Origin: an uncultured Peptococcaceae bacterium
Lineage (GTDB): Bacteria; Bacillota; Dehalobacteriia; UBA7702
Assembly (NCBI GenBank): GCA_937919295.1
Contig: CALFRX010000165.1
Coordinates: 1 to 7,048, forward strand
DNA length: 7,048 nt
Direction: 5' to 3'
Of this stretch, positions 1-4,647 are shown piece after piece; within the stretch, counting starts at the first letter, position 1, and every line of letters starts with the position of its first letter. The notes below the pieces were generated by a model. It was not told where the DNA came from. It did no database searches and saw nothing but the letters and a program-made list of their open reading frames with translations. Position numbers and translations under genes: made by a program.

Positions 1-53
1 AAACAGTCGCGGGGCAAGGGGTTCGCCGCGTATCAGACTTTGTCGACGGCCTC

Positions 54-83
54 AAAGCCTGCGTTTTTATAAACGCAGGCTTT
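54..83. terminator. Rho-independent terminator, probably bidirectional, after hydA
   Basis: A perfect 13-bp inverted repeat (arms 54-66 and 71-83, loop TTAT) starts 8 nt beyond the hydA stop codon. The arms are AAAGCCTGCGTTT and its exact complement, so each strand reads A-run, GC-rich stem, T-run. Read on the minus strand it ends hydC-B-A, but its T-run is only three bases before GAGG. Read on the plus strand it is followed by TTTTG and a T-rich stretch, so it is the better terminator for a plus-strand transcript arriving from the left. Positions 1-53 are open in two plus-strand frames, one ending at TAA 70-72 inside the hairpin. A convergent gene could therefore end here, but 53 nt is too little to identify one. 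Confidence 0.85.
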
Positions 84-91
84 TGTATTCT

Positions 92-1816
92 TTATTTCAG
101 CAGGTAACTGCGATCTCTATAAGTGGTATGCAGCAGTTCATGGGCCACATGACTGTTGGGTTCACCAAGGAAATCCTGATAAAGTTCTTTGATCACAGGA
201 TTCTTGTGGGATTGCCGAACAGGTAAGTTGACATCGGTCTGATAGATCGCGTCAAAACGCAACTGCATTTTCGCCCAGTTCTTGATCGGGTTGCCGCCGC
301 CGCCGATGCAGCCGCCGGGACAGGCCATGATCTCAATAAAATGATAATCGGCCTTGCCGTCCCGCACAGCGTCCATCAGTTTTCTGGCATTGCCGGTACT
401 GTGGGCCACAGCGACTTTGACCTCGAGATCGCCGATGGGAATTGTGGCTTCCTTCACCCCCGTAAAACCGCGAACGGCTTTGAAGTTGATATCGGCCAGC
501 GGCTGTTTGGTGATGATTTCGTAGACACTGCGCAGAGCCGCCTCCATCACGCCGCCGGTGGAGCCGAAAATGACGCCGGCGCCGGAGCCGAGACCGAAGG
601 GATCGTCAAAATCGGTTTCCGGAAGATCTTTGAAGGTGATGCCGCATTGTTCGATCATTCGCGCCAATTCCTGAACCGTCAAAACAGTATCGATATCAGG
701 ATTGCCGTTGGTGGAGAGTTCGGGGCGCTTCGCCTCGAATTTCTTGGCGGTACAGGGCATGATGGAAACACTATAAACATCTTTGGGGTCTTTCCCCAAT
801 TTTTGGGCGTAATACGTTTTGATCAAAGCACCGAACATCCCCTGTGGCGATTTACAGCTGGAGAGGTTGGGCAGCAATTCAGGATAGTAGGTTTCGCAGA
901 AATTGATCCAGCCGGGGCTGCAGGAAGTAATCATCGGCAAAACGCCGCCGGTGGTCAGTCTGGTGATGAACTCCGTGCCCTCTTCCATGATGGTGAGGTC
1001 CGCGGTAACGTTGGTATCGAATACTTTATCGAAGCCAATGCGCTTCATGGCCGTCACGAGTCTGCCCGTGGAAACAATGCCGGGGTCTTCGCCTAAGGCT
1101 TCGGCGATGGTGACCCGCACCGCAGGGGCTACCTGGGCCACCACTTCTTTTTTATTGCCCTCAATCATTTGCCAAACGGGTTCCCTGTCGTCGTGGGCAA
1201 CGAGGGCGCCGACGGGACAAGCCTGAACGCACTGACCGCAGCTGATACAAACCGTATCCGCAAGGCTTCTGCCGAAAACAGGCGTAATCACCGTAGGGAA
1301 GCCGCGGTTTTCTTTGTTTAAGGCAAACACTGTCTGCACATCATTACAACAGACAAGGCAACGGTCACAGACAATACATTTGGAGGGATCCCGGGTAATC
1401 GAAGGAGAAGACATATCCTTGCCCTTGCCTCTTAACTCCAAGGGATATCTCAAATCACGAATAAAGTGCATGTCCTCGGCAATGGTCTGCAATTCGCAGT
1501 TACCGTTTCTGTCGCATTCCAAGCAGTTTTTGCTGTGATGAGAAAAGATCAATTCAAGAATGTTCATTCTTGCCTTACGTACCCTGGCAGTGGTGGTTTT
1601 CACCACCATACCGTCGCTGACGGGATAGGCGCAGGCGGGAACGAGGAGTCTCTGTCCTTCCACTTCCACAACGCAGATGCGGCAGTTGGCTTTCACCGAC
1701 TGGTCGGGATGGTAGCAGAGGGTGGGGATTTTTATATTTATGGCTTTCGCGGCGTCTAAGATGGTTGAACCGTCCTTGACTTCTACACTTTGGCCGTCAA
1801 TGGTAAGCTTCGCCAT
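92..1816 (-). CDS. hydA: [FeFe]-hydrogenase catalytic subunit HydA, NADH-linked trimeric type
   Basis: Catalytic subunit that reversibly reduces protons to H2 in the cytoplasm; 574 aa, the same length as Clostridium pasteurianum CpI, and collinear with it as I recall that sequence. N-terminal [2Fe-2S] domain: C34, C45, C48, C62. His-Cys3 [4Fe-4S] site: H94, C98, C101, C107. Two [4Fe-4S] ferredoxin motifs: C147/C150/C153/C157 and C190/C193/C196/C200. H-cluster domain: L1 TSCSPGW (297-303), L2 MPCTAKKFE (353-361, C355), L3 from E495 to P510 with C499 and C503. The CpI proton-path residues E279, E282, C299 and S319 are all present. Oddity: residue 300 is Ser where CpI has a Cys that ligates the H-cluster cubane. 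There is no extra C-terminal Fe-S domain as in Thermotoga HydA. The start overlaps the hydB stop (TAATG), so it is the last gene of hydC-B-A. Family assignment is certain; NAD linkage is inferred from the partner genes. Confidence 0.97.
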   Translation of the reverse strand: MAKLTIDGQSVEVKDGSTILDAAKAINIKIPTLCYHPDQSVKANCRICVVEVEGQRLLVPACAYPVSDGMVVKTTTARVRKARMNILELIFSHHSKNCLECDRNGNCELQTIAEDMHFIRDLRYPLELRGKGKDMSSPSITRDPSKCIVCDRCLVCCNDVQTVFALNKENRGFPTVITPVFGRSLADTVCISCGQCVQACPVGALVAHDDREPVWQMIEGNKKEVVAQVAPAVRVTIAEALGEDPGIVSTGRLVTAMKRIGFDKVFDTNVTADLTIMEEGTEFITRLTTGGVLPMITSCSPGWINFCETYYPELLPNLSSCKSPQGMFGALIKTYYAQKLGKDPKDVYSVSIMPCTAKKFEAKRPELSTNGNPDIDTVLTVQELARMIEQCGITFKDLPETDFDDPFGLGSGAGVIFGSTGGVMEAALRSVYEIITKQPLADINFKAVRGFTGVKEATIPIGDLEVKVAVAHSTGNARKLMDAVRDGKADYHFIEIMACPGGCIGGGGNPIKNWAKMQLRFDAIYQTDVNLPVRQSHKNPVIKELYQDFLGEPNSHVAHELLHTTYRDRSYLLK

Positions 1817-3072
1817 TAATTACGCCCCCTTTCGATTGCTTCGAGATAAACATTGCGGAAATTCTTCAGCGTGGATACGACGGGGGTGGGAGAAGCCTGT
1901 CCCAAACCGCAGAGAGAGCAGTCCATCATCGTTTCGGAAAGCTCCTGCAACGTATCGAGATCCGCCATGGTACCGGAGCCCTTTCTGATCTTACGGATGA
2001 GCTGCAACAGGCGGTAATTTCCTTCACGGCAGGGCGTGCATTTACCACAGCTTTCATGGGCAAAGAATTCCATCAGGTTTTCGACGATTTCCAGGACATC
2101 GTTGCTGTCGTCAAAAACCATGATATCCCCGGCGCCGAAGGTGGCGCCGGCAGCCTCGCAGGATTCCACATCCATGGAAATATCGAGCATATCACCGTTG
2201 ATGATACTGCCGCTGCCGCCGCCGGTCTGAACGCCTAAGAGCTTTCTGCCGTTGGGACAGCCGCCGCCGACTTCAAAAATGAGGTCGCGGAGATTAACGC
2301 CTTTGGGAAATTCATAAACGCCGCGGTTAACAAGGTTGCCGGAAAGGGTGAAAACCTTTGTGCCGCTGCAATCCTCTACGCCAAAGGAACGGTACCAGGC
2401 AGCGCCGTTATTGATGATAACGGGAACGTTGACGAGGGTTTCCACGTTATTGATGACAGTGGGTTTGCCGTAGAGACCGGAAACACCGGGATACGGCGGT
2501 TTATAACGGGGTTCGCCCCGTTTTCCTTCAATCGATTCCAAAAGCGCTGTTTCCTCACCGCAGACGTAAGCGCCGCCACCGGAAACAACTTTGATATCGA
2601 AACTAAAGTCAGAGCCAAAAATGTGCTTGCCCAGGAAACCCGCGTTACGCGCGTCGTTGATGGCGCTTTCCAAAACAGGCATAATATAAGGATATTCGAA
2701 TCTTAAATAAATGTAACCCTCGCTTGCGCCAACGGCATAACCGGCAATGGCCATCCCTTCGATGAGGCTATGGGGATCACCGGCCATGATAACGCGGTCT
2801 TTATTGGTGGCGGGTTCCCCTTCATCGGCGTTGCAGACAATGTATTTCTGATCCGCCGCGGTGCCGTAAACAAAGCTCCATTTGGTACCGGTGGGGAAAG
2901 CAGCGCCGCCGCGGCCTCTGAGCCCGGAAGCTTTCACTTCCTCGATGATTGCGGCGGGATCCAAGGAAAGCGCTTTCTGTAGACCAGAATAACCGCCCAA
3001 AGCGCGGAATTCGCCGACGGAAGCGGGATTGTATTTACCAACGTTGCGCAGTACAATTCTTGTTTCCTGCAT
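1816..3072 (-). CDS. hydB: NADH-linked hydrogenase flavoprotein subunit HydB (NuoF-like), short form
   Basis: Flavin subunit that binds FMN and NAD(H) and passes electrons to the Fe-S chain of HydA; 418 aa. Visible NuoF-family signatures: FMN glycine-rich loop GLRGRGGAAFPTGTKW (50-65); NAD(H)-site segment NADEGEPATNKDR (81-93); a second conserved block with GGGAYVCGEETAL and GLYGKPTVINNVETL; and the N3-type [4Fe-4S] site C342, C345, C348 (ESCGKCTPCREG) with C388 (LCGLG). The protein begins about 25 residues before the NuoF core and ends 30 residues after C388. It therefore lacks the N-terminal thioredoxin-like [2Fe-2S] domain and the C-terminal two-[4Fe-4S] ferredoxin domain found in bifurcating HydB of about 600 aa. 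No neighbouring gene supplies them. It is coupled by TAATG overlaps to hydC upstream and hydA downstream. A complex I NuoF is unlikely because hydA is in the same operon and no other nuo gene is visible. A ferredoxin-independent NADH:H+ oxidoreductase, as described for Syntrophomonas wolfei Hyd1ABC, is the favoured reading. Confidence 0.93.
   Translation of the reverse strand: MQETRIVLRNVGKYNPASVGEFRALGGYSGLQKALSLDPAAIIEEVKASGLRGRGGAAFPTGTKWSFVYGTAADQKYIVCNADEGEPATNKDRVIMAGDPHSLIEGMAIAGYAVGASEGYIYLRFEYPYIMPVLESAINDARNAGFLGKHIFGSDFSFDIKVVSGGGAYVCGEETALLESIEGKRGEPRYKPPYPGVSGLYGKPTVINNVETLVNVPVIINNGAAWYRSFGVEDCSGTKVFTLSGNLVNRGVYEFPKGVNLRDLIFEVGGGCPNGRKLLGVQTGGGSGSIINGDMLDISMDVESCEAAGATFGAGDIMVFDDSNDVLEIVENLMEFFAHESCGKCTPCREGNYRLLQLIRKIRKGSGTMADLDTLQELSETMMDCSLCGLGQASPTPVVSTLKNFRNVYLEAIERGRN
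1825..1832 (-). promoter_or_regulatory. hydA ribosome binding site
   Basis: The minus strand reads AAAGGGGG, 8 nt before the hydA ATG and inside the 3' end of hydB. Together with the TAATG overlap it suggests translational coupling, which fits equal subunit stoichiometry. Confidence 0.8.
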
Positions 3073-3569
3073 TATTTCACACCTCCCCTTTGATAAGCCT
3101 GCATTAGATCCACGGCTGATTGAGGTGTTAAGTCGGTGTACACAGAATCATTGACCATGATGGCGGGAGACGTATCGCAGAGACCGATACACTCACAGAA
3201 CTCCAAAGTAAAGAGGCCGTCGGAGGTGGTTTGGCCGGGAGCAATGCCCAGGAAATCACCGATTGCCGCGGCAACTTCCGCGGCACCCACCACATGGCAG
3301 GGCGCGCTTTTGCACATACGAACCACGTATTTCCCCCGGGGTTTTGTGGAAAACATCGCGTAAAACGTGATAAAGCTGTAAATATTGGCTTCCGGAATAC
3401 CGGTAACGCCACTGACCACTGCCGCCACATCCCGTGGAATGGCATTCGATGCAATTTTCTGCACATCGAATAAAATACGCATCAGCTGATCAGACTCGTT
3501 TTTATAGCGGGCCGCAATGGCTGCAATCTGGGTCGAGTCCACAGATGATGCGCTGCATTGATTTTGCAT
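3072..3569 (-). CDS. hydC: NADH-linked hydrogenase [2Fe-2S] subunit HydC (NuoE-like)
   Basis: Thioredoxin-like [2Fe-2S] subunit that partners HydB in the NADH-oxidising module. With the start chosen here it is 165 aa, the usual NuoE/HydC size. The four cluster ligands are C86 and C91 (CKSAPC, Cx4C) and C127 and C131 (CIGLC, Cx3C), in the order and spacing of the family; C125 is an extra nearby Cys. The N-terminal helical region contains the usual FDVQ...IP block and an IYSFITFYAMF segment (NuoE-type VYGVATFY). The frame stays open to a tandem ATGATG at 3593, eight codons upstream, but no Shine-Dalgarno precedes that pair. A GGAGG lies 9 nt before the ATG at 3569, which is therefore preferred. 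It is the first gene of the operon, has a promoter upstream, and its TAA overlaps the hydB ATG by one base. Function is confident from the motifs plus context. Confidence 0.93.
   Translation of the reverse strand: MQNQCSASSVDSTQIAAIAARYKNESDQLMRILFDVQKIASNAIPRDVAAVVSGVTGIPEANIYSFITFYAMFSTKPRGKYVVRMCKSAPCHVVGAAEVAAAIGDFLGIAPGQTTSDGLFTLEFCECIGLCDTSPAIMVNDSVYTDLTPQSAVDLMQAYQRGGVK
3081..3090 (-). promoter_or_regulatory. hydB ribosome binding site
   Basis: The minus strand reads AAGGGGAGGT, 8 nt before the hydB ATG. It is a near-perfect Shine-Dalgarno lying inside the last codons of hydC. Confidence 0.85.
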
Positions 3570-3578
3570 AAGAAATTT

Positions 3579-3583
3579 CCTCC
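3579..3583 (-). promoter_or_regulatory. hydC ribosome binding site that fixes the start codon
   Basis: GGAGG on the minus strand, 9 nt before the ATG at 3569. It lies inside the frame that would be coding if translation began at the upstream ATGATG (3593). It therefore argues for the downstream start, with a leader of roughly 76 nt from the predicted transcription start. Confidence 0.8.
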
Positions 3584-3651
3584 ATTTCATCATAACTGCT
3601 CTTTTTTATACTTACCAACAATCGTCAACTTAAACAGACTCTATTTCCCTA

Positions 3652-3680
3652 ATTTTAGCAAAAAAACCGGTTAAAGTCAA
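3652..3680 (-). promoter_or_regulatory. Predicted SigA/sigma-70 promoter of hydC-B-A
   Basis: The minus strand shows a -35 box TTGACT (3680-3675), a 17-bp spacer and a -10 box TAAAAT (3657-3652), with a TGC extended -10 directly before it. Each box differs from consensus by one base and the spacing is optimal. Transcription would start near 3645. The promoter begins 17 nt after the stop codon of the upstream UPF0173 gene, and no convincing terminator separates the two. The hyd genes thus probably have their own promoter plus some read-through. A perfect 8-bp palindrome AACCGGTT (3665-3672) sits in the middle of the spacer. It could be an operator or chance. I see no Rex-type TTGTnAA...TTnACAA site. 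Confidence 0.75.
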
Positions 3681-3697
3681 GGTCGCAAAGATCTTCC

Positions 3698-4390
3698 TCA
3701 AAACTCTAAAACTTCACAAGGCCGTAGGCAGAAGACCTTTTTACCATGGTTGTCCCGTTCTACGCTAACCTTAAATTGCTCAGCGTCTTGTTCAATCAAA
3801 GGGAAGGTACCGTAATGCATGGGGATCACGATTTTGGGATCAAGCCAATGTACTGCAATGGCGGCATCCTTTGGCCCCATCGTATAATTATCACCAATGG
3901 GCACCATGGCCACATCGATGTCATAAAAATCGCCGATCACGGCTTTCATATCGTAAGTTAAGGCAGTATCTCCGGCAAAATACAGGGTTTTTCCATCCAT
4001 TTCTACGAGAAAACCGCAGGGCATACCGAGATACTGGCTTAAACCTTCTTCGATCAAAGCGTTTCCATGAAGGGCCGCGGTCAACTTCACCGTAAGCTCA
4101 TTGCCGAAACGATGCGCCCCGCCGATATGCATGGGATGAGCGTTCACACCGCGGCGGGTACAGTAAAGAGCCAGCTCGTTTACGGAAATAATGGTGGCGT
4201 TGCTGTAGCGGGCAATCTCTATGGCGTCGCCGAAATGATCGCCGTGACCGTGGCTGACCAGGATATAATCAGGGTTTAGATCATAGGGACTTGTCTTAGC
4301 CTTGGGGTTGCCGGTGAGAAAAGGGTCAAACAACAATGTTTTGCTGCCCTCCACCAAAAAAGCGGAGTGGCTCAGGTACTGAATCCTCAT
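3698..4390 (-). CDS. UPF0173 family metal-dependent hydrolase (metallo-beta-lactamase fold)
   Basis: Soluble 230-aa protein of the UPF0173 / UlaG-like branch of the metallo-beta-lactamase superfamily; length is normal for the family. Seen: N-terminal MRIQYLSHSAFLVEG strand region with H8, DPFLTGNP (22-29), the metal motif HGHGDH (H47, H49, D51, H52), H108, bridging Asp in FAGDTAL (D141), and H192 in PMHYGTFP near the C-terminus. All expected metal ligands are present, so it should be an active dinuclear-metal hydrolase. The substrate is unknown for this family. There is no signal peptide. It starts 12 nt after the small membrane gene, with GAGGAG (4399-4404) overlapping that gene's stop, which suggests the two are co-translated. 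It lies upstream of the hydrogenase operon but has a separate promoter between; no functional link to H2 metabolism is evident. Confidence 0.92.
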   Translation of the reverse strand: MRIQYLSHSAFLVEGSKTLLFDPFLTGNPKAKTSPYDLNPDYILVSHGHGDHFGDAIEIARYSNATIISVNELALYCTRRGVNAHPMHIGGAHRFGNELTVKLTAALHGNALIEEGLSQYLGMPCGFLVEMDGKTLYFAGDTALTYDMKAVIGDFYDIDVAMVPIGDNYTMGPKDAAIAVHWLDPKIVIPMHYGTFPLIEQDAEQFKVSVERDNHGKKVFCLRPCEVLEF

Positions 4391-4398
4391 AAATCATT

Positions 4399-4404
4399 CT
4401 CCTC
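4399..4404 (-). promoter_or_regulatory. Ribosome binding site of the UPF0173 gene, overlapping the upstream stop
   Basis: The minus strand reads GAGGAG, 8 nt before the ATG at 4390. Its first bases share the TGA stop codon of the preceding 67-aa gene (4405-4403). Ribosomes ending on the small gene would finish on top of this site, a typical arrangement for translational coupling. Confidence 0.75.
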
Positions 4405-4606
4405 ATTGGAAGAAGGTCCCGATCAGCGCCAGCATCTGCAAGAGAATGACGAAGATGATCACGAAGTTATGAAAAATCAGGCTAAACAAGAGCAGCAAAA
4501 TAATGCTGGTGACAATCATCACGCGGACAAAGCCCACGCCGGGGCAGAACAGCGCGGCGCATTCGGAGTCACAGAACCTTCTCCATATTTTATGAAATTT
4601 TCCCAT
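4403..4606 (-). CDS. Small hydrophobic membrane protein of unknown function
   Basis: A 67-aa protein I do not recognise. It has a basic, Cys-containing N-terminus (residues 1-28; K3, K6, R9, R10, R28; C12, C16, C21 spaced Cx3Cx4C). An almost uninterrupted hydrophobic stretch follows from about 29 to 66. That stretch could form one long or two short membrane helices (roughly 29-45 and 48-66), with H46-N47 as the possible turn. By the positive-inside rule the N-terminus would be cytoplasmic. There is no lipobox and no obvious signal peptidase site. Support for it being real: GGGAG (4619-4615) lies 8 nt before the ATG, the gene fits between addA (41-nt gap) and the UPF0173 gene (12-nt gap), and its stop overlaps the next ribosome binding site. 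Against: it is short and no family is recognised. The Cys residues might bind a metal or form disulfides; that is speculation. Confidence 0.6.
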   Translation of the reverse strand: MGKFHKIWRRFCDSECAALFCPGVGFVRVMIVTSIILLLLFSLIFHNFVIIFVILLQMLALIGTFFQ

Positions 4607-4620
4607 ATTTTACACTCCCG

Positions 4621-4639
4621 ATATTGTTTTTTACAATAT
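4621..4639. repeat. AT-rich inverted repeat before the small membrane gene
   Basis: ATATTGT (4621-4627) and ACAATAT (4633-4639) form a perfect 7-bp dyad around five T/A pairs, lying between the addA stop and the GGGAG of the 67-aa gene. As RNA the stem is weak and AU-rich. On the minus strand it is not followed by a U-run, so it is a poor terminator. It could be an operator or a small structure next to the ribosome binding site. The half sites are closer together than in a Rex operator. Confidence 0.4.
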
Positions 4640-4647
4640 ATGGAGTA

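Noticed and set aside
341..1096. 251-aa plus-strand open frame opposite hydA
   Set aside because: It lies wholly antisense to the conserved H-cluster region of hydA, has no recognisable domain, and is a codon-bias shadow.
3128..3466. 112-aa minus-strand frame overlapping hydC
   Set aside because: It is an out-of-frame shadow of hydC, whose four cluster cysteines are in the other frame.
3618..3630. Second promoter using TTGACG in the hydC leader
   Set aside because: The nearest TATAAA follows after only about 12 bp, too short a spacer for a sigma-70 promoter.
3663..3697. Terminator after the UPF0173 gene
   Set aside because: Only a short AACCGGTT dyad with no loop precedes the T-run, so it cannot form a stable hairpin.
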